Of a stretch of 64,000 nt of DNA, positions 32,901-42,345 are shown in pieces. This stretch comes from Limnephilus marmoratus. Taxonomy: Eukaryota; Arthropoda; Insecta; Trichoptera; Limnephilidae. Numbering within the stretch: position 1 is the first letter of the stretch; every line of letters starts with the position of its first letter. The translations under genes were made by a program, and so were the position numbers. The stretch spans positions 496,001 through 560,000 of the forward strand of contig OU862921.1 of assembly GCA_917880885.1 (NCBI GenBank), in the 5' to 3' direction. The notes under the pieces are model-generated. The model ran no database searches. It was not told the DNA's origin and saw nothing but the letters and a program-made list of their open reading frames with translations.

Positions 32901-35900
32901 CACTGGAGTTCTTTATTCAAAGCTTTTATTAAGATGAATGAAGCTCAAACTAAAAGGAATGAAGTTCAAACAATAAAAATCTGTTATTATAACGAACGAA
33001 GTTGAAACAATACAAAGAAACATGGACATAACATGTTATTATTGCATATGCAAAGAACAAATTCAGTTCAGGAGTGTTCACAAGTGAAATTGTTTCGGAA
33101 TTTCAACCGCCTTCAAATTTCATTAAAAAAAATTGCAAAAACAGTCCTGTTTGCAAAATTCATATTATATAAAATCATATATTATTTATCATAGACATCA
33201 TATCATATTATATAAAACCCTTGTCAACTATACTTTATGGTCTCCATTTTACAATATACATGCCGATAGCATTGAAAAGATTCGACATAAGTTCCTGAGG
33301 TTTATAAACTGGAAATTGCATATTCCAGTACTAAATATTGATCATAATTACCTACTGGATAAAATGTCCCTATTAAAACTTTCAGAAAGAAGAATTAACA
33401 CAGATTTAATATTATTACTTACATAAAGTTCTGCATTACAAATTTGATTGTCCTGAATTAATTTCGGAAATAAATATTCTGATCTCGGAGAAATATTTCA
33501 CGTTAAGAATAACCAGTATAAACATTGTTTATTCCAATTCTTTTATACATCTAGACACAAATAGTTGTGGATAATTTCTACAATTTTTGTTAATATTGAA
33601 TATCTTTTTATGTGAGACTTCTAATCATTTTTACCAATGTATTGTATTTTATATTACACTTTTTTTTACATGAGCTCCACACAGGAGGCCCTAAGGAAAA
33701 TAATTTCCCTCAGGGCCTATGTCATCTTTGGGAATACTGTGTGGAGGGTTTTTTAAGGATAGGAAGGAGAGGAGAGTTCTGAGAGGGTTTAAGGGGTGGG
33801 TAGGAATCTGGGGTTCAGTGTGTCCTGGTCATCCGCCTCCAAGGCCTAGGCAAACCTCACCCCATGAACCCGGGCACCCCTGTTAAGTCACCAAACGTAG
33901 CGAACTACTTGGGGTGACCTATGGCAAAGGTGTTGGTTATCCAATAAAGGTTCCCGGGGCGGCGGTATCCATTCCCGCCTCCCAAATTTATATGCTTTTG
34001 TTGTTACATTTTTTTTTATTATATTATATTTTCTTTATTGTTTTAGTTTTAAGGTATTTAAAATAAGTGTAATACCTAACTTATAAACAAAGAATGTAAA
34101 AGCCCATTAGGGCGTGTAATAAATAAATAAATAAATATTTTAGAAGGTTCCTGAGCAGAAAATGCAAAACTATAAAAGTTGTTACATAACTATAAAACAA
34201 ATAGGAAAAAGCATTTTTTCAGGCCTGGTAAAAATACTTCTCTAGATGAATTTAAAACTTGTTAGGCAAAGATTATTCAAAATCGCAGTATTTTCGTCAA
34301 GATTTTAGAATGTACGCATGCAGATATTATTTCGGGCGATTTAGAATTCATTAGAATCATGTTTTTAAAAGCCTCTAAAAATGTATAGCATTATTTAACT
34401 TTTTTATTTTTATTTAGTAACAATACATTTATTATTTTTTACATTTTTATATGAAACATGTTAGGTATAAAAAATAGAAAATATATTCAAAGTCCTCCTC
34501 ACTAGGAGATCCTGTGCTGAGGGGGACTATGCTTTGGATAAGTTTTCAGCGACTTCTATGGTTTAACTTATTGTTTGGGTAAGGTTTTCCAGAAACTTCT
34601 ATGATGATGTTTTAAGTATACTAGTAAGTTCATTTTCCGATAGTTCCTTCAGCCAACATTTAATGTCCTTAATGTAGCTATTTTTTGTTTTAATTTGTTT
34701 GGTACTAAGTGGGAGTTTGTTATATAACTTAACTGCTAAAAATTCTGAACTTCTTTGTCCAAATGAAGAGTTACACTTTGTTATATTAAGTATGTCTGTT
34801 TGTTTGGCTCTGGTTTTATGAACTCGTTACGAGTCTTCATATAAAGTGTCAATGATATGTGTAGATGGTGAAAACAATAATAAATATGAGCGTAATTATT
34901 AATTACCTCAAGAGCAACAGTGTCGTCATAGGGAATGGTTTGGAATCCTGGCATGAAGGGTCCGTAGCCCTCCACGCTCTCCAGGTCGTTGGACGTGGAG
35001 ATGGCCGCGATAGACCGGCCCCAGTAGTTACCCTCTGCGAATATAATCTTGGCCTGGTTGGTGGGTATTCCTTTCACGTCATAACCCCACTTTCTGGCCA
35101 ACTTGCAGGCAGTGTCTCCTCCTTCGGTTCCTGCACAAAATATAATAATATAAAATTGTCTGTATTGTTCTGGAATCCACTATTAGGACTCCCAAATTTG
35201 AATTTCATAATTGTAGGACCAAATCAGAACAAAGAAAATTAAACCATTTTTTTACATCAGCTTCACACAGGAGGCCCTGAGGACAATAAATTCCCTCAGG
35301 GCCTATGTCATCTTAGGAGATGCTGTGTGGAGAGTTTTTTTAAGGAAAGGAAGTAGAGGAAGTTCTGGGAAGAAAATAGGTATGAGGGGTGGGTAGGAAT
35401 CTGGGGGTCAGTGTGTCCAGGAGTGGCGAATGCATAAATCCATCCCTCAAACCGCGGTGCAAGGGGATGGATCGAGAAATCCCACTGGAAAGGATAAAAG
35501 ACCTCCCTCAACCAGTTTCTCTCGATCCTGCCCACCACATGGTAGGTAGGCAGATGCATCGGCTGCCAAGACTTTGACAAACCTCACCTTGTGAACCCGG
35601 GCATCCCTGCTAAGTTACAAAATGTAGCGAACCACTTGGGGTGACCTATGGCAGAGGTGTCGGATATCTAATAAATAGTTCCCGTCTCAAACCCGTCTTC
35701 CGAATTGAATCTGTTCAAATTTCAAACTATAAAGTACACTCTCTGACAACCAGATCTAAAATTTATGATTATTCACTTCTAAGTCAAATTATGGTATACC
35801 AAATATTTTATCATAAGGAAACGTACCCATACTACGTGACAAGTACAAATACAAATACAAGTACAAATGAGCGGCAGGGGGCTTAGGTTTTTGGTCACCA

Positions 35901-38900
35901 GGGGTGGCGGGGGGTTAAAAATTGCAAAAAGTTAGTTACGTAGTATGGGTACGTTCCCTAATATATATAAAGATGTGTTATTATTTGGAGTCTATTTTGT
36001 GGTATATTTTTTTCTTATTTTAGCTTTCATTTTCGGCTAAATCAATTCCAAAATTGGAAATTTTTAAGTCATTTTTTTTTAAATGCTGCCGCTCAAAATG
36101 GTTTCAGCTCTTTACTGTATTTTGAAATGTATCGAAGCTTAGACTATACTCCAAAAGTTCTTTTAACGCGCGCTTTCCTCTCTCCTTCTAAGCAAATAAA
36201 CTATATGAAATATGCACATTTATCAAATAACTTGCGCGCCACCCATTGTAAATTTTTTATAAAAATTTCATAATGCCATACAGAAATCATTGCGGGTGTG
36301 CACAACTCACCAAAGTTTCATCGCAATCGGATTAATTATATAGGAAAGCGTACGGGACGCATATAAAGATTGTATGCAGATGTACCTGTATTCATCGGCA
36401 GCATCTTATCGTAACCGAGCAGTTTGCAAATCTTCTCAGCGAACTGCCCCAGCATATCAGTGTGGAAGGCCCTTGACGTGTGACACAACACGTCCAGCTG
36501 ACCCTTCATCGCTTCGATAAGGCGTGGGTGGCAGTGGCCCTGGTTGGTGGCTGAATATCCGGCCAAGAAGTCGAAGTAGCGCTTTCCTTCCATGTCCCAC
36601 ACATACACTCCTGCCAATATTAATATAAAAATTATACACTTCAATATAACTTTATACAAGTAAGTATATCGTCTTTATTTTTCTGCGGCGGACTAAGTGA
36701 CCTTTCTTCCTTAATATAAGCTTTAATGTTTAATAGGATTAATGATTAATAAAAGGTATTTGGGCTATTTTGCTATGATAATTTCATGTTCTCTGTCGAA
36801 AAATAGTAATAGCAGCTTCTCTGCTAGCAGCATAGAGCCGCATAAAATTTGATTACAGGAGTTTTTCGATATCTGTCTCATTAGGATATACGTCTGTCTC
36901 GACACAGATGCAGGCGCATTTGCACACAAATATACATATATAAATACTAAGGTTAAATACATTTTAACATTCTTTATTTGTGGTTGATATGTAATCTTTA
37001 TTTTTAAACGATTTCAAAAAGGAGGAGGTTCTCAATTCGACTGTATTTTTTTTATTTTTTTTTTTATGTTTGTTACCTCAGAACTTTCAACTGGGTGAAC
37101 CGATATTGATGATTTTTTTTTCATTTGAAAGCTGGTGCTTCCCATTTTAATTTGGTCCAGTTCCGACAAGAAAACCATATAAGTCTTAAATTTGCATTAA
37201 GTATGTGCGCGACAAATGGACGAATAACTCAATATCACGCCAACCGATTTCGATGATTCTTTTTTTATTGGAAATGATGTACTACAAAGGTAGTTTGATG
37301 AGAGTTTGGTTAGGTTCTGATTATCGAATCCATGACAAAGTAACGGAACTCTTCAATTCTTAGAAGCAAATTAACGTAACTCGGCCGAATCTCTTAATTT
37401 GACCCTAACGTCGTTATGGTCAAATTATGTCTATCTCATATGAGCAGCACGTTTAGTAGGTCTACCCGTATTCAGACAAATTAGTTAGTGTACTTCAGAT
37501 TTACTAAAAATCAAAAAATAAACAAAAATTTTAACAAAACAAAAAAACGACTTCAAAAAATGCACTAAAAAGTAAAAAAATAATTTCGTATTCTTCTACA
37601 ACTTCATAATCAACTTACTTTTTCTACTCATCAATATGTAGGTACGATTATTATTTTTGAAGTCGGTGTCAGCAAAGGTACCCGGCCCGGCGAGTTCACT
37701 TGACAGCTCCCCTCCCGCCGCGGCCCCTCTCTCGCCTCGTCAAGTCGCTTGTGCGACACAAGCACATCTCACCTATAACTATGTATGTAGTCACACCTTG
37801 ACTGACACCGACTCCAATAATATCAATCGTACCTACATATTGATGAGTAGAAAAAGTAAGTTGATTATGAAATTGTAGAAGAATACGAAATTATTTTTTT
37901 ACTTTTTAGTGCATTTTTTGAAGTCGTTTTTTTGTTTTGTTAAAATTTTTGTTTTTTTATTCGTTATTATATTATGCAGGCTTTTAAAGTCAGATAAATA
38001 TATATTTTAGTAATATATATAGAATATATAGAACGGTAATATATATTATATAGAATAGAATATATTATATAGAATATATTATATAGAACGGTAGCTGACA
38101 TGACATTTCTCCATAAAATTATACACAACGAAATAGACTGCCCAGAACTCCTATCCCAAATAAATTTTAACATCCCATCTAAAAGAACCCGCCACACCAA
38201 CCTTTTTTACACAACCAGTAATAATACGAACGCTGCAGCCAACTCCCCCATTTCCCGCATCCTTCAAAGTTTCAACTCTATTCAAAAAACCACAAATACC
38301 GATATATTTTTTGATTCCCTCCCTCTATTCAAGAAAAACATTTTTAGCACACTGAATTCGCACACATAACACACACATCCACACACACACACACACACAC
38401 AAACACGCTCATTTACACACATACAAACACTCTCCCACACCCCTCTCCTTCAATAAATTAATTTAGGTATAATGTATTAATTATCACACAAAAATATATG
38501 TATATAACAGCGACATGTCATTGGTACCAATTATTGTATTAATTCTTTAACTTTGTAAATATTTCCCATTATGTAATAATGTACTGTTTGTTTCTGCAAA
38601 ATAAAATAAAATAAAATAAATAAAAAATAAAATAAAATATATATGCAACATTTTTTATGTACGAATATGGGTGTAATTCTCTCCATGTAAAATTTCATGC
38701 TTATGTAAATTCTTCAGTGTGAAATTCACGTCCTTGCAATTTCGTCATGACACTGTCGGGAAGCCAATACCTTCTTCGACAGTTCGTACCTCCAAGCCTA
38801 CCCTGTCTTACACTATTTCAATGTGCAGTTACAATCTAGAATCCAGGCACAGTTTCTCCTCTGGCTTTATAATGTCTATAATTATTACAAAACTAATAAG

Positions 38901-39136
38901 CCATGATTTGCCGAAATATTCAGTCTTGAAGATGGTTGATGCAATATTGATAGCTTACCTTTACCCCTGCAGATGGCCACTGGCACCGGGTCATAATTGT
39001 GAGCCCCATACTTCTCTTCCCTCTGGATGACTTCCTTGGAAGAGAGGGTTGTTCTGGGGAGGTCTTTGTTGTTGTTGAACGGCAGCTGGCAAGCACTCGG
39101 TGCTATCTTGGAATCTACGACATTATTACTCAGCAT
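23763..39136 (-). CDS. Oat: Ornithine aminotransferase, copy A (7 coding exons)
   Basis: PLP-dependent class III aminotransferase: moves the delta-amino group of ornithine to 2-oxoglutarate, giving glutamate semialdehyde and glutamate. Coding order: 39136-38959, 36610-36386, 35130-34907, 31811-31668, 29841-29685, 24597-24394, 23926-23763. This is 1296 nt, 431 aa, all introns GT/AG, no stop. Visible residues: Tyr48 in GAHNY, Arg173 in NYWGR, Glu228 in QGEAG, Asp256 in IADE, PLP Lys285 in [10 protein letters not shown], and Arg405 in NLRLSP. These align with human Y55, R180, E235, D263, K292, R413. The Met follows an acceptor by 10 nt, and the frame is open above it, so an extra N-terminal exon is possible. 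The first 20 residues carry an Asp and one Lys, a poor mitochondrial signal. No promoter or non-coding first exon was identified. Confidence 0.93.
24394..24597 (-). CDS. Oat: Oat-A coding exon 6
   Basis: 204 nt: [16 protein letters not shown], then [15 protein letters not shown]. Its acceptor is unusual: a SINE A-tail ends about 12 nt upstream, leaving only ATTTCAG before the exon. Confidence 0.93.
24612..24975 (-). mobile_element. tRNA-SINE copy in Oat-A intron 5
   Basis: Minus-strand SINE: a head remnant with GTTCAAATCGGGCATGCGCAA at the 24900-24940 end, the body with AAGACCACCATTCAGAAT, then the GGGAACAGTTGGGACTCTTG end and an A-tail (24612-24621). Same family as 44805-45219. It sits directly upstream of the exon 6 acceptor, in the same orientation as the gene. 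Confidence 0.8.
25150..25300 (-). repeat. tRNA-SINE 3' fragment
   Basis: Contains GAGTCTCAACTGTTCC, GTCTGGAACCAGTGAGGCTATG and GGCATCCCCAATTG, the reverse complement of the SINE 3' region at 45130-45190. No body or head. Confidence 0.6.
25545..26022 (+). mobile_element. LINE 3' end in Oat-A intron 5
   Basis: Plus strand: [14 protein letters not shown] near 25550, one frameshift, then an open frame to the stop at 25936 with [16 protein letters not shown] and [11 protein letters not shown] 3' UTR with an AAATAAATAAAATAAA tail follows at 26001-26022. Related to the fragment at 4478-4910. Confidence 0.75.
26025..26280 (-). mobile_element. tRNA-SINE body copy
   Basis: Reverse complement of the SINE body: GTTGTGAGGCTGAAGGTAGT, then TTCAATTCTGAATGGTGG, TTCTGGAATGTGCCACAAAT and AATGAATAAATTGTGAAATA. 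No tRNA head. Confidence 0.7.
26505..27102. mobile_element. hAT-like element, degenerate duplication
   Basis: The left end CAGTGGCAGTTCTTTA and right end CTCGAGCCGCCACTG are CAGTGGC-type hAT termini in inverted orientation, 598 bp apart. Flanking octamers GTTAATTG and GTTAACAA match at five to six positions, so the duplication is weak or decayed. No transposase seen. Confidence 0.5.
27300..27853. mobile_element. hAT MITE with GC-rich tandem-repeat core
   Basis: The ends TAGAGATGGGTAAGTTC and the reverse complement of TAGCGATGTGTAGGTTC are flanked by ATCCGGAC on both sides (27292-27299, 27854-27861). TAG-type ends with an 8-bp duplication indicate hAT. The core is far more GC-rich than its surroundings and holds two tandem units of about 90 bp (near 27447 and 27535) sharing CTCGGGTTCCACCCTAGCTG. 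Confidence 0.85.
27898..27953. other. Perfect 22-bp-stem hairpin
   Basis: Arms 27898-27919 and 27932-27953 are exact reverse complements with a 12-nt loop; partial pairing continues outward. Size and stem length are like a pre-miRNA or a foldback remnant. It starts 37 bases after the hAT duplication, in Oat-A intron 5. Confidence 0.7.
28345..28655 (-). repeat. Family-B dispersed repeat
   Basis: T-run, ACATGAGCTCCACACAGGAG, the GGCCCTGAGG...CCTCGGGGCC hairpin, CACCCCATGAACCCGG, and GGTTATCCAATTAAGG, ending at CACCTCCCAAA. One of the most complete copies. Sense strand (A-tail) is minus. Confidence 0.75.
28656..29040. other. Unassigned part of Oat-A intron 5
   Basis: AT-rich, no recognisable repeat. 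A short plus-strand frame (28769-29005) has no family motif. Confidence 0.3.
29041..29575 (-). mobile_element. LINE 3' end in Oat-A intron 5
   Basis: Minus-strand C-terminal ORF2 piece ([16 protein letters not shown], then [18 protein letters not shown]), stop at 29191, 3' UTR to about 29041. 5'-truncated at about 29575, about 110 bases below exon 5. Same C-terminal fold region as the LINE at 17337-18335. Confidence 0.75.
29685..29841 (-). CDS. Oat: Oat-A coding exon 5
   Basis: 157 nt: [10 protein letters not shown], then the PLP lysine in [18 protein letters not shown] tail lies about 110 bases into the following intron. Confidence 0.93.
29930..30560. repeat. Diverged tandem duplication in Oat-A intron 4
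   Basis: A unit of about 240 bp occurs twice (about 30065-30300 and 30310-30490): ATTTCAAATGGT-TTTTGGTAAT, then CGGC-GAT--GTAGCGCCA and AATTTATCA-CGA-AAGCAAAA are shared. Short inverted CCAACG/CGTTGG-type sequences flank both sides. Probably an old foldback transposon; no duplication site found. Confidence 0.5.
31668..31811 (-). CDS. Oat: Oat-A coding exon 4
   Basis: 144 nt, phase 0 at both ends: [12 protein letters not shown] (Glu228) and WIADE (Asp256, contacts the PLP ring nitrogen in this fold). Confidence 0.93.
31814..33015. repeat. AT-rich minisatellite in Oat-A intron 3, split by an insertion
   Basis: Units of about 35-45 bp built from AAGCTGTTATTAAAA and GAATGAAGTTCAAAC repeat at 31825-32060 and resume at 32925-33015. 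The gap is filled by the TIR-flanked block at 32048-32915. Confidence 0.65.
32048..32915. mobile_element. Insertion with short GAACTCCAGT TIRs
   Basis: GAACTCCAGT near the left end and ACTGGAGTTC near the right end bound an 860-bp block that interrupts the minisatellite. Inside, 32380-32500 resembles parts of the element at 60054-61194 (ACGG-GAGAGTGGTATAA and TCCGCCATTTTGGA). No transposase. Confidence 0.45.
33200..34135 (+). mobile_element. LINE 3' end in Oat-A intron 3
   Basis: The plus-strand C-terminal ORF2 with [18 protein letters not shown] and LLKLSERR shifts frame near 33420 and continues to about 33560. The 3' UTR carries a nested family-B repeat (33661-33990) and ends in ATGTAAAAGCCCATTAGGGC plus an AAATAAAT tail (34111-34134). 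Its end matches positions 7-48 of the window. Confidence 0.75.
33661..33990 (-). repeat. Family-B dispersed repeat, nested in a LINE 3' UTR
   Basis: A near-complete copy from T-run and ACATGAGCTCCACACAGGAG to GCGGCGGTATCCATTCCCGC. The flanks share TTTATAT, a possible short duplication. Confidence 0.75.
34390..34800 (-). mobile_element. LINE 3' fragment in Oat-A intron 3
   Basis: Minus strand reads [20 protein letters not shown], then [14 protein letters not shown] before a stop near 34610: the standard C terminus of CR1/Jockey-like ORF2. A 3' UTR extends to about 34390. It ends about 110 bases from exon 3. Confidence 0.6.
34907..35130 (-). CDS. Oat: Oat-A coding exon 3
   Basis: 224 nt: [10 protein letters not shown], then FAEGNYWGR with the substrate-binding Arg173. 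Enters in phase 1, leaves in phase 0. Confidence 0.92.
35245..35700 (-). repeat. Family-B dispersed repeat, long variant
   Basis: Longer than the other copies: it has an extra central block (35415-35570) with GATGGATCGAGAAATCCC and TCAACCAGTTTCTCTCGATC, shared with 20540-20620 and 49745-49820. Located in Oat-A intron 2. Confidence 0.75.
35817..35958. mobile_element. MITE, 142 bp, TAA duplication, G-rich core
   Basis: The ends GGAAACGTACCCATACTACG and the reverse complement of GGGAACGTACCCATACTACG are flanked by TAA on both sides. The core has AAATGAGCGGCAGGGGGC and GGTGGCGGGGGG. Same family as 59295-59452. Confidence 0.8.
36100..36360 (-). mobile_element. Helitron-related fragment in Oat-A intron 1-2 region
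   Basis: On the minus strand CCGATTGCGATGAAACTTTG, GTGAGTTGT and GGCATTATGAAATTT match the repeat unit of the Helitron at 48008-49485. No terminus seen. It lies directly next to the exon 2 donor. Confidence 0.5.
36386..36610 (-). CDS. Oat: Oat-A coding exon 2
   Basis: 225 nt: [20 protein letters not shown], then GHCHP and MLPMNTG. Flanked by GCAG acceptor and GTACAT donor, phase 1 at both ends. About three quarters identical by eye to exon 2 of copy B. Confidence 0.92.
37533..37950. repeat. Large palindrome in Oat-A intron 1 (arms about 130 bp)
   Basis: Left arm 37533-37665 and right arm 37805-37950 are near-perfect reverse complements (for example TTTTTGAAGTCG at 37650-37661 pairs outward, and AAATTATTTTTTTACTTTTT). 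The 140-bp centre is GC-rich (CCGGCCCGGCGAG, CCTCCCGCCGCGGCC), unlike the AT-rich arms. A foldback element; no flanking duplication read. Confidence 0.75.
38097..38640 (+). mobile_element. LINE 3' end with CA microsatellite, Oat-A intron 1
   Basis: The open frame 38100-38369 is a LINE C terminus ([29 protein letters not shown]). A CA run (about 38375-38402) follows the stop, then a 3' UTR and an AAAATAAAATAAAATAAA tail (38600-38640). 5'-truncated. Confidence 0.75.
38959..39136 (-). CDS. Oat: Oat-A coding exon 1
   Basis: Residues 1-59 plus one base. Donor G|GTAAGC. Encodes the N-terminal extension and the [14 protein letters not shown] block that closes over the active site. The acceptor (TTTCAG) sits 10 nt above the Met, so the 5' UTR or an upstream coding exon is spliced on. 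Confidence 0.85.
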
Positions 39137-39254
39137 TCTCAGGTAACTGAAATAATTTTAATATATATGTATTACAACACTTCAATTCCCCTGCAAAGCA
39201 TTTGGTTCAATTTGGTTCCCACACCTAACGAGAAATAAATACATTTTCATTTTT

Positions 39255-39505
39255 TTTTAAATCTTTCTTCTTCCACGTTCCAGAGTGGAAGATAATCTCA
39301 GCATCGCCCTGGTATAAGAAAACCATCCAGAATTGAAATGTTGCTTGAAATGGCTTTAGCAGTGTTTGGTAACCAGATCTGAATAGCCAGGTACTTCCCC
39401 ACCTTCCTCTTTCCTATCTCCTTCCCCTCCCCACTTCTTCAGTCTCACTGGCTCCAGACGGGAGCAGTTGGGACTCTTGTGCGGTATTCATGTAAAAAAA
39501 AAACA
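39255..39505 (+). mobile_element. tRNA-SINE body copy
   Basis: CACGTTCCAGAGTGGAAGAT, CATCGCCCTGGTATAAG, CCAGATCTGAATAGCCAGGT, GACGGGAGCAGTTGGGACTC and an A-run (39495-39503). Head missing. It lies about 110 bases upstream of Oat-A exon 1, so it may fall in the promoter or 5' intron. Confidence 0.75.
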
Positions 39506-39746
39506 TGTTTAAATTTATTGAGGCATTATCATAAAAAAACCGAATGGCATTTAAAAAAAAATTGCCAAAGAATTGAATCTAACCTAACCCAAGTCTCACC
39601 TTACCTAAACCTTGAAGTTAAACTATTATAGAACTCACTAAAAAAACCCTCTATAAACTCTTCTACAAACTAGTTTGCTTCGGCACGGGATCTCTGACTG
39701 AGGAGGACTAAGAAAATATTATATGTATATCTACGTCTATAATATA

Positions 39747-40647
39747 TGAGATGCGTTGAAACAAAGACGGCAATGTCCACCATTGGTCTAAGATGATTAG
39801 AGAAATAAAAATACTATCGACAGCTGCAAAGGTTTCGGAGTGTAAAAGACAGTATCCCATATATTTTTAAATATTGGAGGGGACCCACCACTTTCCCAAC
39901 GGCGTTATAAGGAAACATATGGTTTCCTCCTTCACCGCACACCTCAAGACTCTACTTTTTTTTGAACGAAGCTACATTTATTTAAACGACTCTAGACCCT
40001 CCAATGTCCATGCATACGGGGTTAGTAAGCAGTATGCAAGTACTTACATTAAAATTATACACAAGATAAATAGAAGTAGCAGCCCGTGGAATAATTCTTC
40101 TGAAATAGGTAACATCAAAAAGAGAAAATTGTGTTAGTAAAAGAAAAATAAAAATATTTTTAAATAAATGTATATAGTTCTGCAACAAAAATGGCAATCT
40201 GCATTAGAGGGTATTGCAGAGTATGGAACAAAAATGGCAGTATCCTTTTGGGCCAATCAGAGAGACAGAAGAAAAGCGGCAATCTCTATCTGTTAATTGA
40301 AGATAACTAACTAACTAACCATCACGCCGTTTCACCGCAGGGGTAGGCAGAGAAGACGGACCGCCAAGCAACTCGGTCTTGACATACACTCTTTGCCTCA
40401 CTCACATTCATACATCGTCCCATACATTCTCTTCTATTATTCTGACTTTTGACATGGCCCGACTCAAGTATCTGGTTTACTATTTAATTTACCATTTAAT
40501 CGCAATAAAATATATAATGGAAACAATTAATAACAAAAATTATGCTTTATTGTTCATAGTACGGCAAAAGAACTAAAAAGACATTTTTCGCATATTACTC
40601 AAAATGAAAATAATTGGAGATTGCCGTCTTTGTTTCAAGATACCTCG
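39747..40647. mobile_element. Tc1/mariner-type MITE, 901 bp, TA duplication
   Basis: The ends share TTGAAACAAAGACGGCAAT in inverted orientation (39755-39773 and 40621-40639). The outer 9 bases (TGAGATGCG against CGAGGTATC) have diverged. TA flanks both sides. Inside, 40318-40440 carries a block with ACGCCGTTTCACCGCAGGGG typical of lepidopteran interspersed repeats. No transposase. Confidence 0.65.
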
Positions 40648-40685
40648 TATCTTCTTAAATGATAAAGTTATACAGTATACGTATA

Positions 40686-41043
40686 CAAGGTGTTAAAGGA
40701 CGTACTTGTTTACTTTAACCAGTGATTCCTGACATTATGCAGAGTAAAAAATTTAAATGAAATTTTGGTCTCCGGTGACATTTTTGATTTTTTTTTTTCT
40801 ACAAGAACATAAAAAAATGGTAGTTGTTGAACAGTTGGAGGCGAGGTAAGGGGTTCTTCGGACACCCCGCTGAGTGAACAGTGACGACATGCGGAAGAAT
40901 TTTTTTTGTTTGATTTTGAAAAAAACAAAAAAAAGTCGTCAAAAAAAAATCACCGGAGACCAAAATTTCATTTAAATTTTTTACTCCAAATAATGTCAGG
41001 AATCACTGGTTAAAGTAAGTCAAGTACGTCCCTTAACACCCTG
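40686..41043. mobile_element. Foldback MITE with arms of about 100 bp (family M1), TA duplication
   Basis: The left arm starts CAAGGTGTTAAAGGACGTAC; the right arm is its near reverse complement (ends GTCCCTTAACACCCTG). Both contain CAGTGATTCCTGACATTAT and GAAATTTTGGTCTCCGGTGA. TA on each side. The centre is unique and asymmetric. Other copies: 42346, 45340, 50047. Confidence 0.85.
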
Positions 41044-42337
41044 TATTTATAAATAGAAATTAATTTTTTTAAAAGAAAATATTATAAACCAATGTTACCT
41101 ACATCAATATCATTCTTAAAGTTTGTTTGAAGTGTACGAATACTATTATCATTTAAGAGTACCTTCTATTCTAATCTGATAACAATAATTAAAACCAGAA
41201 AGCTTTCTTTCTTCTAAAGCATTGTTTACATTTCCAGTGATATGGAAAAGTAAAATATGCCCTGTTCGCATATTCCATGTCTCGTTCAAAGACCTGTGAA
41301 GTGGGTAAGATATACAATCTTAAGTAGGCACTTCATACTTCTTGTATTTACTGATAAATAATCCACTTTAGAAAATTTCCTTTATTTTATTATAACGTTT
41401 TAATCGTTATCGTGTAAACATTATATCGACAATTGAACCTTTCATTGATTTTAAGATTGCCTTATCAATTTGAAAAACACTCCACTAATGTGTCAAATGT
41501 ACATTTCCAGTACTTATACACTAAACAATACTTAAGTTTTGTGGGTTATTCATTTTAAAACATAATTATGTGTAGGTCAGTTACTACCAAGTACTGATGC
41601 TCTACTAAGTAATGCAAAGTGATTTTTTTTTGAAAATTAGATTGCTTAGAAATATTTTAGATGCTTTAATTAAATACTGCTGGTAGAACACACGAAAAAC
41701 TTTTAAAGTCTTTTTACAAGTCCAGAAAAAAATAAAGTATCAAGTCTATAAAAACTGCTGTTCAAAATCTCCAACTTGCGAAGCCCTTTACGGTTATGGT
41801 TTTATTTTATAATGTGGAAAATTAAATTCTTTTGAAAATCATCGTAAAACATTTCAATATTTGTGCCTGAACTTTGAAACATAAAATAAAACTCGCTTTT
41901 TGGAGATGTTTTTTTCTTGAATAAATCATAACAAGGTTTGTTATTTTTAGTGGTCTGATCCCGAATACACAACGTGGGACAAAGTAGATTTTATTTACAT
42001 AGCAATGCATTGTTATTTCTATTTTTTTTAAACTATGTATTGCAAAATAAATTTACGTTCTTGCCAAAATTGACAAACTAGAATTTAAAATACTCACAGG
42101 ATTTTAAAAATTATTATCGCCAAAATACCATTCTATAGTCACGGAATGCAAATATGTAGAGATTTTGGAATTAATAACTTAGGTATGTGTTGGACCCAGA
42201 AATTGTAATTATTTTAAAATTATAATTTTTTGAGCATTATTTATCAATTTCAAACCTAAAATAGACTTAAAAAATAAGTTGTTATGGATATCAAACAATT
42301 TTATTCACAGATCGATTTTTTGTTTTTTTTTTTTTTG
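41044..42337. other. Unassigned intergenic DNA
   Basis: About 1.3 kb of AT-rich sequence with no frame, TIR or repeat partner that I can see. Confidence 0.4.
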
Positions 42338-42345
42338 GAATATAC

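Noticed and set aside
39874..40137. 87-residue plus-strand frame in the 39747 MITE
   Set aside because: No DDE motif, helix-turn-helix pattern or other recognised domain, so not called a transposase.
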